The notes beneath the pieces are model-generated. The model was given only the letters and a program-made list of their open reading frames with translations. It did no database searches and had not been told where the DNA came from. A DNA stretch of 64,000 nt from contig NZ_JAASHM010000012.1 in assembly GCF_019734195.1 (NCBI RefSeq), positions 1 to 64,000 on the forward strand, written 5' to 3'. The position numbers and the translations under genes are program-made. Positions 17,436 to 25,632 of this stretch are shown here, one piece after another. Within the stretch, counting starts at the first letter, position 1. Every line of letters begins with the position of its first letter. This DNA is from Clostridium sp. K13. GTDB lineage: Bacteria > Bacillota > Clostridia > Clostridiales > Clostridiaceae.

Positions 17436-17825
17436 ATCAAAAGATATTTAGCAAAGTTAAAAAAAATGCATATTGGGATAAGTGGAACAACTTTGGCTTT
17501 TATAACTCTTAGTAACTGTTGGGTAATAAAGAATATTAAATATTTAAAACCTTTATCTTTTACTTTCACATTAGCAATAGCTACCTTAGCAGCTTATGAT
17601 TTATCAACATATTTTATAAAGAGTGGATATACTGTATTAGGAAATATATTTGAATTATTAGGAGATATAGAAATATTTATTGCTACATACGTTGTATTCT
17701 TTATATTATTGAACTTTATTAATATGTTTATTAAAGCAATAAATCCTAAACTTGCAGAAGAGTTAGAGGAAGAAGAAGTGATAAAAGGTTGTATTTGTCC
17801 AGATGATGATAATAATGCAATTTAA
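17436..17825 (+). CDS. Small membrane protein, possibly starting at ATC
   Basis: Not recognised. The first ATG in frame (17466) has no ribosome site. The frame is open upstream to 17421 without ATG, GTG or TTG, and GAAGGTGA (17424-17431) sits correctly for an ATC at 17436. That start gives 129 aa beginning (M)KRYLAKLKKMHIG, a basic N-terminus before three hydrophobic helices (about residues 16-32, 42-64 and 82-105 of the long form). The tail is acidic and ends with KGCICPDDDNN. ATC starts are rare (infC is the classic use of such codons). If wrong, the protein is 119 aa from 17466. The gene precedes queT convergently. Confidence 0.6.
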   Translation: MKRYLAKLKKMHIGISGTTLAFITLSNCWVIKNIKYLKPLSFTFTLAIATLAAYDLSTYFIKSGYTVLGNIFELLGDIEIFIATYVVFFILLNFINMFIKAINPKLAEELEEEEVIKGCICPDDDNNAI

Positions 17826-17903
17826 ACTTATATAATAAATGGATTTATGATGTAAATCCATTTGTTATATAAAAAAAGGACAACCTAATGTTGTCCTAAA
17901 TAA

Positions 17904-18404
17904 CTATTTAAATGTCATTGCGTTTTTAAATCTAGAACCTGCTAACAGGAATAAAGGAACTCCTATGCAAGTAATTACAACTAATTCCCCTAATGCAACT
18001 TGTCCCATAGATAAAACTAGTGGGAAGCCATATAACATATTTAGCATCCAACCAATTATAAGTCCGTTAAATAGTGTAGGCCAAATAGATGCTATAAGAA
18101 GCTTAGCTCTGTAATTCTTTACTATCTTACCAGTTAAATAAATAGCATAAACACTAATGAAAGTTGCTAGTGTTCCTAATATCACATCTAGAGGACCATT
18201 AGGACCTAATAAATTAGCAATTAAACATCCAAGTGTTAATCCACCTATATATAATGGATCAAAAACAGCTAGTAAAACTAAAATTTCAGAAATTCTAAAT
18301 TGAACTCCCATGTAAGATAAAGGGGCAATTGCCACAGTTACAACTGCATAGATAGCTGCAATGATTGCAGTTCTAGTAAGTCTTTTAGTTAAATCATTTT
18401 TCAT
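17904..18404 (-). CDS. queT: QueT family ECF transporter S component (queuosine precursor)
   Basis: This 166-aa hydrophobic protein with about five to six helices belongs to the QueT family. Family members are the substrate-binding S components of energy-coupling factor transporters for preQ1 or related queuosine precursors. Motifs include YMGVQFRISEILVLL, PLYIGGLTLGC and NLLGPNGPLDVILGT. A preQ1-I type riboswitch lies about 170 nt upstream on the same strand, which strongly supports the substrate. queA and tgt lie at 22.3-24.5 kb. The shared T, A and A' components are not in the window. The ribosome site AGGAGG lies partly in a hairpin (18417-18435). Confidence 0.93.
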   Translation of the reverse strand: MKNDLTKRLTRTAIIAAIYAVVTVAIAPLSYMGVQFRISEILVLLAVFDPLYIGGLTLGCLIANLLGPNGPLDVILGTLATFISVYAIYLTGKIVKNYRAKLLIASIWPTLFNGLIIGWMLNMLYGFPLVLSMGQVALGELVVITCIGVPLFLLAGSRFKNAMTFK

Positions 18405-18413
18405 TTTGAAAAA

Positions 18414-18435
18414 CCTCCTAATAAAAAATATTAGG
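18414..18435 (-). promoter_or_regulatory. Hairpin covering part of the queT ribosome-binding site
   Basis: On the minus strand CCTAATA pairs with TATTAGG (plus-strand arms 18417-18423 and 18429-18435), overlapping the GGAGG at 18414-18418. In addition, AACCTCC in the preQ1 aptamer loop is complementary to GGAGGTT here. Both suggest translational control of queT. Confidence 0.5.
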
Positions 18436-18574
18436 AACCTAAGGCTAATAATAGTTAGGAGCTAGTAGTTATAAGTTAGTAGTTTTACGGAGAAAACCTA
18501 TTAAAATAAATTTTAAATTAAAACTACTAAAATAATTACTAATTCTTAGCTATTATTTTAAGTATAAACTTTTA

Positions 18575-18613
18575 CCTAGTTTTGTTTAAAGACAGGAGGT
18601 TCCCGAACTGTCT
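18575..18613 (-). promoter_or_regulatory. preQ1-I riboswitch aptamer
   Basis: Read on the minus strand, AGACAG and CTGTCT form P1 (plus 18608-18613 and 18590-18595). The loop TTCGGGAACCTC and the A-rich tail TTAAACAAAACTAGG follow, with tail GG able to pair with loop CC as the pseudoknot. This closely follows the Thermoanaerobacter-type preQ1-I aptamer. The remaining leader to 18436 has long inverted repeats (TTAGTAGTTTT with AAAACTACTAA) that may form the expression platform. Confidence 0.85.
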
Positions 18614-18844
18614 ATATTACAAACATAGATTATACTCAATATTATAGTATAAATCAAGAGGAATAAATTTATAATAAAATAAAAAAATAAATAATTTTTA
18701 TTTTTTGTGGTGAACTATTAATATTAATCATAATATAGTAAGAGATTTATTTTATTAAATTCAAAATAAAATAATATATAGATGGAGTTAAAAAGTTAAT
18801 ATTTAATAATAGAGGAGATTTTATTGTATAAAGGGGGAGTTTTT

Positions 18845-19075
18845 GTGGAATTTTTAAGTGATGAATTAAAAGAAAAATTGGAAAGTCATAAAAATAAGAT
18901 ACAAGAGAATATTGATATGGGAAAAAATATGGGAGTAAATAAAATTAGTGCAATCCTTGCCATGGATGACGAAAGTGAAGAAATTCAAAGACAATTAGTA
19001 AGCTGGTTATTATTAGAAGGATATAGAATATCTCTTAAAAAAGAGGATTATAGTATATTAACAATTGAATGGTAA
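18845..19075 (+). CDS. Small hypothetical protein
   Basis: Not recognised. Two starts are credible: TTG 18824 with GAGGAG (18812-18817) giving 83 aa, or GTG 18845 with AAGGGGG (18831-18837) giving 76 aa beginning MEFLSDELKEKLESH. The GTG start avoids the odd YKGGVFV leader. The protein is helical and charged with a mid-section MGVNKISAILAMDDESEEIQ and no membrane segment. A terminator hairpin overlaps its stop codon region. Confidence 0.6.
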   Translation: MEFLSDELKEKLESHKNKIQENIDMGKNMGVNKISAILAMDDESEEIQRQLVSWLLLEGYRISLKKEDYSILTIEW

Positions 19076-19101
19076 AAGCTCAATATGAGCTTTTATTTTT
19101 T
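19074..19101 (+). terminator. Terminator after the small hypothetical gene
   Basis: AAAAGCTCA and TGAGCTTTT form a tight stem around AT at 19074-19094, followed by a T run. Confidence 0.8.
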
Positions 19102-19173
19102 TTATAAAAATTTTTTAAAATTATGAATATCATTTGTAAAGCTGTCAAGAATTATAGCTAAGGAGTGATGTTT

Positions 19174-19794
19174 ATGAATAGTAAGTTTGAAAATAATGAA
19201 GATAAATATATAAATAAGAAATTGGCAATAATTTCAGGAATAATTGTTTTTGCTATTGTAGGTTGTTTTTTTGCTACCTATTTTATAACTGATAGATTAA
19301 CTAATCCTAAATATGTTAATAATAATGCTGAAGAAGAAAAAACAGTATACAACAATACTAAGGCGTTAGATGATAATATGATTCTTATTCTAATGAATGA
19401 AGGTATTGTTGAAAAAGAGCAAAGTATTTCTGAATTTAAAAAAGAAAATTTTATTACAAGCGAAATTAGCCAACAGTTTATTGTGAATTTTTTCGAAGCA
19501 AATGGATATAATTTAGAAGAATTACAAGATGAAAAGGTAGTTTTTAATAAGGATGGAACAACTAATGTATTACAACCTAATAAATATTATATAGGTGAAA
19601 AAGATGGTTATTTTGCAATTTATAAAACAGATGCAGATGGAAAACTAACAATTGAAAATGAAGATGATGTATATAGAAATAGTAGACCTATTAGTTTTTT
19701 AAAAGGTGAAGATTTAGATGAAATTAAAAAAATGAAAAATTATTATGATACAAAAGATGAAGCAATTGAAAAGTTAACTGCATATATTTCATAA
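19174..19794 (+). CDS. Membrane-anchored protein of unknown function
   Basis: A 206-aa protein from ATG 19174, the start best spaced from AAGGAG (19160-19165); GTG 19165 and ATG 19168 are too close. Residues 16-39 form one hydrophobic helix (LAIISGIIVFAIVGCFF), and the remaining acidic domain should lie outside. No catalytic motif or lipobox fits. It has a helical region with QFIVNFFEANGYNLEELQ followed by a beta-rich part with YYIGEKDGYFAIYKTDADGK. Its neighbours are equally uncharacterised and each has its own ribosome site. Confidence 0.7.
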   Translation: MNSKFENNEDKYINKKLAIISGIIVFAIVGCFFATYFITDRLTNPKYVNNNAEEEKTVYNNTKALDDNMILILMNEGIVEKEQSISEFKKENFITSEISQQFIVNFFEANGYNLEELQDEKVVFNKDGTTNVLQPNKYYIGEKDGYFAIYKTDADGKLTIENEDDVYRNSRPISFLKGEDLDEIKKMKNYYDTKDEAIEKLTAYIS

Positions 19795-19992
19795 TGCTTA
19801 TCCCATATAATCACTTTTTAAAGTGATTTTTAAAATATACCCTTAAATTATATATAATTTTACATGAAGAGATTATAAATAGAATTTGGTTTTTATTTAT
19901 AATCTCTTTCATTATAGGAAAATAGATGCTTGTATAACATTGCACATAAGAGGAGAAAATATTAAGGAAAGCAACTAAGGAGGCGAAGATAT

Positions 19993-20412
19993 ATGAGTAT
20001 TATGCCAAATTTTGAATATTTATTAGTTATGCCTAGTGGAAACATAAAAGGTTTTAATGATGAAGAAACAGCAAAAGCATATATTAATAACTACTATTAT
20101 TTCAGGACAAGAAATAATGATGTAGTTGGCGCATATGAAGATTTAACAGAAGATTTTGATGATATCGCTGATGTAATTTGCTATAAAATAGGAGTAGAAG
20201 AAGGAGAATGTAGGCTATATAACACAAGAGAAATAATAGAAAAGATACAAGGTGAATTTATTTTTCAAGATGAAAAAGAAGATTTGATTTCGAAACTATT
20301 ATACAAGCCTAATGAAATAAATACCTTTGATTATGCAATAGATAATATATTTACTAATGCAGATTCTATTGATATTATGGAACCTTATGGAGATCCAATT
20401 ACAGGTCAATAA
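19993..20412 (+). CDS. Hypothetical protein, 139 aa
   Basis: Not recognised. It has a strong ribosome site (AAGGAGG at 19977-19983) and its own terminator, so it is a real gene. The protein is soluble and acidic. N-terminal strands and helix (FEYLLVMPSGNIKGFNDEETAKAYINNYY) are followed by an acidic segment (YEDLTEDFDDIADVICYKIGVEEGE), and it ends MEPYGDPITGQ. No membrane segment, metal motif or known domain is evident. Confidence 0.7.
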   Translation: MSIMPNFEYLLVMPSGNIKGFNDEETAKAYINNYYYFRTRNNDVVGAYEDLTEDFDDIADVICYKIGVEEGECRLYNTREIIEKIQGEFIFQDEKEDLISKLLYKPNEINTFDYAIDNIFTNADSIDIMEPYGDPITGQ

Positions 20413-20425
20413 CAGTGTAAAGAGA

Positions 20426-20472
20426 AAAGAGTTATGCTATTTATATATTATAGGAATAGCATAACTCTTTAT
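20426..20472 (+). terminator. Terminator with 16-bp perfect stem
   Basis: AAAGAGTTATGCTATT (20426-20441) pairs perfectly with AATAGCATAACTCTTT (20455-20470). It separates the hypothetical gene from ruvA. Confidence 0.85.
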
Positions 20473-20612
20473 TGTTGAAAAATTTAAGTTTAAATGATAA
20501 AGTATAAGGTAGACTAAAGAAGTAATTGTGTTAATGTACAGTTTTAAATATAAAACTTAATTAGGAAAGCACAAATATAATCTAATTAATAATTAGATTA
20601 AGGGGGATGAAA

Positions 20613-21218
20613 ATGTACGAATATATTAAGGGAAAATATATTGGAATTAACAAGGATTATGTTATTATAGAGAATAATGGGATAGGATATAAGATTTTTA
20701 CTTCAGGAGCAACAATGGCAGAAATGCCTAAGGTATCTGAAGAAGTACAATTATACCTAGAACAAATAGTAAGAGAAGACTTTATTGGATTATATGGATT
20801 TAAAGACAGAGAAGAATTAGAAATGTTTAAACTTCTTATTTCAATAAGTGGAGTAGGTGCAAAGGCTGCTTTATCTTTATTATCAATAAGTAGGATAAAC
20901 AATTTAAAATATGCAATAATTATGGAAGATGATAAACATCTTTGCAGAGCACCTGGAATTGGTAAGAAAACTGCAGGAAGAATAATATTAGAACTTAAAG
21001 ATAAGATTAAAACAGATGAAGTTTCAGAAGGTGTTGATATTCAGCAAGGATTTGAAGATATGGCACCAAGCAATGCAAATGCAATAGGTGAAGCACTTGG
21101 AGCATTATTATCACTTGGATATTCAGAAAAGGAAGCAGAAAGTGCGCTAAAGAAAGTAAATAGAGAAGAAACTGTAGAAAATATTATTAAGGAATGTTTA
21201 AGAGTATTAATGGGATAG
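20613..21218 (+). CDS. ruvA: Holliday junction branch migration protein RuvA
   Basis: RuvA (201 aa from ATG 20613) forms the tetramer that holds four-way DNA junctions and loads RuvB. The N-terminal OB fold has YIVIENNGIGYKI-like sequence. The central helix-hairpin-helix motifs are ISGVGAKAALSLL and APGIGKKTAGRIILELKDK. The C-terminal RuvB-binding domain has EALGALLSLGYSEKEAESAL. ATG 20607 is also in frame, but the AGGGGG site is properly spaced only for 20613. ruvB follows after 12 bp. Confidence 0.95.
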   Translation: MYEYIKGKYIGINKDYVIIENNGIGYKIFTSGATMAEMPKVSEEVQLYLEQIVREDFIGLYGFKDREELEMFKLLISISGVGAKAALSLLSISRINNLKYAIIMEDDKHLCRAPGIGKKTAGRIILELKDKIKTDEVSEGVDIQQGFEDMAPSNANAIGEALGALLSLGYSEKEAESALKKVNREETVENIIKECLRVLMG

Positions 21219-21230
21219 AGGTGATAGATT

Positions 21231-22262
21231 TTGGAGAGAATTATCACGCCAGATGAGATTCTGGAAGATGGAAACAATGAATTAAGTTTAAGACCTCAAA
21301 AAATTAATGAATATATAGGTCAAGATAAAGTTAAAGAAAGGCTTAATATTTTTATTACGGCAGCTAAAAGAAGAAATGAAGCACTAGATCATGTATTATT
21401 ATATGGACCACCAGGTTTAGGTAAAACTACATTAGCAAATATAATTGCAAAAGAAATGGGTGGAGATTTAAAGATTACTTCAGGTCCAGCAATAGAAAGA
21501 GCAGGTGATTTGGCTGCAATATTAACAACATTAAAAGATAATGATGTTTTATTTATTGATGAAATTCATAGATTAAATAGAAGTGTTGAAGAAATATTAT
21601 ATCCAGCAATGGAGGATTATGCTTTAGATATAGTTATAGGAAAAGGAGCAGCAGCTAAATCTATTAGATTAGATTTGCCACATTTTACTTTAATTGGAGC
21701 TACAACTAGGATTGGTATGCTAACTTCTCCATTAAGGGATAGATTTGGTGTTCTTTGTGATATGGTATATTATACAGAAGAGCAATTAAAAGAAATAATT
21801 GTACGTTCTGCATTTGTACTAGGGTGTAATATAACTGAAGAAGGTGCATATGAAATTGCAAGACGTTCTAGAGGTACACCAAGAATTGCTAATAGATTAT
21901 TAAAGAGAGTTAGAGACTATGCTGAAGTATATTCAGATTCTTTAATTAGTTATAAAGAAGCAAAGGCTGCTCTTGAACTTTTAGAAGTAGATGCTCAAGG
22001 CTTTGATAGAGTTGATAATAAAATATTAGAAGCTATTATCGACAATTTTAACGGGGGGCCTGTAGGTATTGAAACATTATCTTATTTTATTGGTGAAGAG
22101 CTAGGAACAATAGAAGATGTTTACGAACCTTATCTTCTTCAAAAAGGATTTATTGTTAGAACAGCTAGAGGAAGAACAGCAACAGATAAGGCATATAGTC
22201 ATTTAGGAAGAGAAAGAGGTAAAAAAGTTACAAAAAGACAAACAAGTTTTTTTGAAAGTTAG
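21231..22262 (+). CDS. ruvB: Holliday junction branch migration helicase RuvB
   Basis: RuvB (343 aa) is the AAA+ motor of the RuvABC resolvasome. Walker [10 protein letters not shown], Walker [10 protein letters not shown], sensor GATTRIGML and the arginine-finger region PLRDRFG are present. The C-terminal winged helix ends in [16 protein letters not shown]. The start is TTG 21231 with GAGGTGAT upstream. Its stop codon overlaps the ribosome site of queA, so the cluster ruvA-ruvB-queA is tightly coupled. Confidence 0.96.
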   Translation: MERIITPDEILEDGNNELSLRPQKINEYIGQDKVKERLNIFITAAKRRNEALDHVLLYGPPGLGKTTLANIIAKEMGGDLKITSGPAIERAGDLAAILTTLKDNDVLFIDEIHRLNRSVEEILYPAMEDYALDIVIGKGAAAKSIRLDLPHFTLIGATTRIGMLTSPLRDRFGVLCDMVYYTEEQLKEIIVRSAFVLGCNITEEGAYEIARRSRGTPRIANRLLKRVRDYAEVYSDSLISYKEAKAALELLEVDAQGFDRVDNKILEAIIDNFNGGPVGIETLSYFIGEELGTIEDVYEPYLLQKGFIVRTARGRTATDKAYSHLGRERGKKVTKRQTSFFES

Positions 22263-22272
22263 GAGATATATA

Positions 22273-23298
22273 ATGAAAACAAGTGATTTTGATTTTTACT
22301 TACCAGAGGAGCTTATAGCTCAACATCCATTAGAGAAGAGAGATTATTCTAGATTAATGGTTTTAGATAAGGCTACTGGAGAAATAGAACATAAACATTT
22401 TTATGATGTTATAGAATATTTAAATTCAGGAGATACATTAGTTTTAAATAATACTAGAGTAATGCCTGCTAGACTTATAGGAGAAAAGTCAGAAAGCGGA
22501 GGGAAAATTGAGTTTTTACTTCTAAAAAGAATAGAAGGAGATAAGTGGGAGTGTTTAGCTAAACCAGGAAAAAGAGCTAAAATAGGAACTGAATTTACTT
22601 TTGGAGAAGGTAAATTAAAGTGTAAGGTTGTAGATATTGTTGAAGAAGGAAATAGAATAATAGAATTTTCTTATGAAGGAATATTTGAACAAGTTTTAGA
22701 TGAACTTGGAGAAATGCCACTTCCACCATACATAACAGAAAGACTAGATGATAGAGAAAGATATCAAACAGTTTATTCTAAGGAACAAGGTTCTGCAGCA
22801 GCTCCAACAGCAGGATTACACTTTACAAAAGAGCTTTTAGAAAAAGTAAAAGAAAAAGGTGTAAATATTGCTTATGTTACATTACATGTAGGGCTTGGAA
22901 CATTTAGACCAGTTAAAGTAGATGACGTAAATGAACATGTTATGCATTCTGAATTTTATCATTTAGAAGAAGAGGATGCAAAGATAATTAATGAAACAAA
23001 AAAAAGAGGAAATAAGATTATCTCTGTTGGAACGACTTCTACAAGAACTTTAGAAACAATTGGTGATGAGAATGGTTTTGTAAAGGCACAAAGTGGATGG
23101 ACTAATATATTTATTTATCCAGGATATAAATTTAAAGTAGTTGATAAGCTTATAACTAACTTCCATTTACCAGAGTCAACATTAATAATGTTAGTTTCTG
23201 CTTTAGCAGGAAAAGAAAAAGTAATGAATGCTTATAATGAAGCTGTAAAAGAAAGATATAGATTCTTCTCTTTTGGAGATTCAATGATAATAAAATAA
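22273..23298 (+). CDS. queA: S-adenosylmethionine:tRNA ribosyltransferase-isomerase QueA
   Basis: QueA (341 aa) transfers and isomerises the ribosyl group of SAM onto preQ1-modified tRNA, making epoxyqueuosine. The conserved start [14 protein letters not shown] and the motifs [20 protein letters not shown] and [10 protein letters not shown] are present. The start is ATG 22273 with AGGAG overlapping the ruvB stop; an in-frame TTG at 22252 is rejected. tgt follows after 31 bp. With queT and its preQ1 riboswitch 4 kb upstream this marks queuosine metabolism. Confidence 0.96.
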   Translation: MKTSDFDFYLPEELIAQHPLEKRDYSRLMVLDKATGEIEHKHFYDVIEYLNSGDTLVLNNTRVMPARLIGEKSESGGKIEFLLLKRIEGDKWECLAKPGKRAKIGTEFTFGEGKLKCKVVDIVEEGNRIIEFSYEGIFEQVLDELGEMPLPPYITERLDDRERYQTVYSKEQGSAAAPTAGLHFTKELLEKVKEKGVNIAYVTLHVGLGTFRPVKVDDVNEHVMHSEFYHLEEEDAKIINETKKRGNKIISVGTTSTRTLETIGDENGFVKAQSGWTNIFIYPGYKFKVVDKLITNFHLPESTLIMLVSALAGKEKVMNAYNEAVKERYRFFSFGDSMIIK

Positions 23299-23329
23299 TA
23301 AAAAACATGAGTTAAAAGGACGTGAAGTT

Positions 23330-24469
23330 TTGAGTAAAAGATATACGCTGTTAAAAAAAGACGGTAAAGCAAGAAGAGGTAGATTTGAAACACCTCATGG
23401 AACTATTGAAACACCAGTATTTATGAATGTTGGAACTTTAGCTGCAATTAAAGGTGGAGTTTCTTCAATGGACTTAAAAGAAATAGGATGTCAAGTTGAA
23501 CTTTCAAATACATATCACTTACATTTAAGACCATCTGATAAAGTAGTTGCTAAAATGGGTGGATTACATAAGTTTATGAATTGGGATAGACCTATATTAA
23601 CAGATTCAGGCGGATTCCAAGTATTCTCATTATCATCAATGAGAAAAATCAAAGAAGAAGGAGTTTATTTTAACTCACATATAGATGGTAAGAAAATATT
23701 CATGGGGCCAGAAGAATCAATGCAAATTCAAAGTAATTTAGCATCAACTATAGCAATGGCTTTTGATGAATGTATACCAAATCCATCAACTAGAGAATAT
23801 GTAATAAATTCAGTTGCAAGAACAAATAGATGGTTAGATAGATGTATCGCTGAAATGAATAGATTAAATTCATTACCAGATACAATAAATAAAGAACAAA
23901 TGCTTTTTGGTATTAACCAAGGTGGATGTTATGAAGATATAAGAATTGAGCATGCTAAGCATTTAGCAACATTAGATATGGATGGATATGCTATTGGTGG
24001 TTTAGCAGTTGGAGAAACTCATGAAGAAATGTATAGAATTATTGATGCAGTTGTTCCACACCTACCAGAAGATAAGCCAATATATTTAATGGGAGTTGGT
24101 ACTCCAGAAAATATAATAGAAGCTGTAGATAGAGGTGTTGACTTCTTTGATTGTGTTCTTCCAGCTAGAAATGGTAGACATGGTCATGTATTTACAGGTC
24201 AAGGTAAAATAAACTTAATGAATGCTAAGTTTGAATTAGATGAAAGACCAATAGATGAAGGATGTCAATGTCCTGCATGCAAACACTATACAAGAAGTTA
24301 TATTAGACATTTATTTAAAGCAAAAGAAATGCTTGCATTAAGACTATGTGTATTACATAATCTTTACTTCTATAATAAGTTAATGGAAGACATAAGAACT
24401 GCCATTGATAATGGAACTTATAGTGAGTTTAAAGAGCAAAAGCTTAGAGAATGGAATATAAAAAAATAA
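23330..24469 (+). CDS. tgt: tRNA-guanine transglycosylase
   Basis: Tgt (379 aa) exchanges guanine-34 of GUN-anticodon tRNAs for preQ1. The active-site motif LTDSGGFQVFSL, the second catalytic region DCVLPARNGRHG and the zinc site CQCPAC followed downstream by a histidine (IRHLF or LHNLY) are present. It starts at TTG 23330 with AAAGGA upstream. The queA-tgt-yajC order is widespread in bacteria. No full preQ1 biosynthesis genes are in the window, consistent with uptake by QueT. Confidence 0.96.
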   Translation: MSKRYTLLKKDGKARRGRFETPHGTIETPVFMNVGTLAAIKGGVSSMDLKEIGCQVELSNTYHLHLRPSDKVVAKMGGLHKFMNWDRPILTDSGGFQVFSLSSMRKIKEEGVYFNSHIDGKKIFMGPEESMQIQSNLASTIAMAFDECIPNPSTREYVINSVARTNRWLDRCIAEMNRLNSLPDTINKEQMLFGINQGGCYEDIRIEHAKHLATLDMDGYAIGGLAVGETHEEMYRIIDAVVPHLPEDKPIYLMGVGTPENIIEAVDRGVDFFDCVLPARNGRHGHVFTGQGKINLMNAKFELDERPIDEGCQCPACKHYTRSYIRHLFKAKEMLALRLCVLHNLYFYNKLMEDIRTAIDNGTYSEFKEQKLREWNIKK

Positions 24470-24624
24470 AATTTTAAAAATAGTTTTATGAATAAACTAT
24501 TAAAGTTTAGCATATAGAGTAGTCATAGAATTGACATATAAATTTAAATAAAGTATCATATTTAATGACTAGTAAAAATTATAATGTATTGTTTTTTACA
24601 TAAATGAGAAGGGAAGGGATTTTA

Positions 24625-24900
24625 ATGCCACAATTATTAGCTACATTATTACCTTTAGTTGCGATGTTTGCAATTATGTATTTCTTATTAATTTTACCAG
24701 AAAAGAAAAGAACTAAGAAATATAATTCAATGTTATCAGAGTTAAAAGTAAATGATGAAGTTTTAACTAGAGGTGGAATCATTGGGAAAATCATAACAAT
24801 TGAAGAAGATCAAATGGTTATCCAATCAGGTCCAGATAGAGTTAGATTTAGAGTGACTAAAAACTCAATAGCTCAAAAATTAAATAAAGACGTTGCATAA
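24625..24900 (+). CDS. yajC: Preprotein translocase subunit YajC
   Basis: YajC (91 aa) is the small single-helix subunit associated with SecDF. Residues 5-25 form the membrane helix (TLLPLVAMFAIMYFLLIL), then the hallmark PEKKRTKKY and the conserved LKVNDEVLTRGGIIGKI. ATG 24604 is in frame, but ATG 24625 follows AAGGGA at good spacing and matches family length. A terminator lies 10 bp downstream and merges with the start of the next gene. Confidence 0.94.
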   Translation: MPQLLATLLPLVAMFAIMYFLLILPEKKRTKKYNSMLSELKVNDEVLTRGGIIGKIITIEEDQMVIQSGPDRVRFRVTKNSIAQKLNKDVA

Positions 24901-24910
24901 TAAAGAATAT

Positions 24911-24954
24911 TACCCCTTTTTACTTCATAGAATGAAGTAAAAGGGGGTATTTTT
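24911..24954 (+). terminator. Terminator whose 3' arm holds the next gene's ribosome site
   Basis: TACCCC and TACTTCA (24911-24927) pair with TGAAGTA and GGGGGTA (24933-24949), with one bulged T, followed by TTTTT. The ATG of the next gene begins at 24955, directly after the T run, and its AAGGGGG (24941-24947) is inside the 3' arm. Confidence 0.8.
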
Positions 24955-25332
24955 ATGGAGTGGAAAGATTATTTTAACAATGTTCTAAAGGGAGTTGTTG
25001 GAGCAGTTGCAGTAGCTACTATATTAACTGCTATCTATTCATTGATTATGAACTTTATAGATTTTAGCTCAGGTGTAGATAGTGCTATTAATGTTGGTTT
25101 AACAAGTATTAGTTTAATATTTGGAACAATATTAGCAGCTAAGCTATATGGAAGAAAAGGGTGGTTAATAGGACTTTCAGTTGGAGTATTATTTTACATA
25201 GCTTTATATGCAATAGGAGTTTTATTTGGAGCAGAGGCTACTTTAGGGCTATATGATTTGATTAAATTTTCACTTTGTGCTTTAGTTGGTATTCTTTCTG
25301 GGATGTTAGGAATTAATTTAGGAAGAGACTAA
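24955..25332 (+). CDS. TIGR04086 family membrane protein
   Basis: This 125-aa protein has four hydrophobic helices and short loops (GRKGW, GAEATLGLYDL), matching the TIGR04086 family found beside yajC in clostridia. Its function is unknown. Translation must start right behind a terminator hairpin that also contains the ribosome site, so its expression depends on read-through and on hairpin opening. A long terminator follows. Confidence 0.85.
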   Translation: MEWKDYFNNVLKGVVGAVAVATILTAIYSLIMNFIDFSSGVDSAINVGLTSISLIFGTILAAKLYGRKGWLIGLSVGVLFYIALYAIGVLFGAEATLGLYDLIKFSLCALVGILSGMLGINLGRD

Positions 25333-25339
25333 AAAGAGG

Positions 25340-25401
25340 TTGTATAAAACATAATTATGAATATAACAAATATATTCATAACAGTTTTATACAATCTTTT
25401 T
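25340..25401 (+). terminator. Long terminator hairpin
   Basis: TTGTATAAAAC (25340-25350) pairs with GTTTTATACAA (25384-25394), and inner TTATGAATAT pairs with ATATTCATAA. CTTTTTAT follows. Confidence 0.8.
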
Positions 25402-25510
25402 ATGTTTAACTAATAATTATACTATAAAAAAGTCAGGTAATAAATAGAATTAAGATATTTTGTAATAATATCCAAAAAATAAAAAAATATAGAAATAGTT
25501 ATCGTAATGA

Positions 25511-25576
25511 TTTACAATAATAATGTAAAGTGGATTTAGAAATAGACTAATTTAAAATTTAATGGTAACGATTTCT
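25511..25576 (+). promoter_or_regulatory. Possible operators upstream of the amylopullulanase
   Basis: TTTACA-7-TGTAAA (25511-25529) is a clean palindrome. TGGTAACGATTTCT (25563-25576) resembles a CcpA cre site with about two mismatches. Either could bring sugar control, as expected for a starch enzyme. The rest of 25402-25632 is AT-rich with nothing else seen. Confidence 0.3.
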
Positions 25577-25632
25577 GAAAATTAAAAGGGTATATTAGGC
25601 TATTTTTAAATTGAAAATAGGGAGGAGATTTT

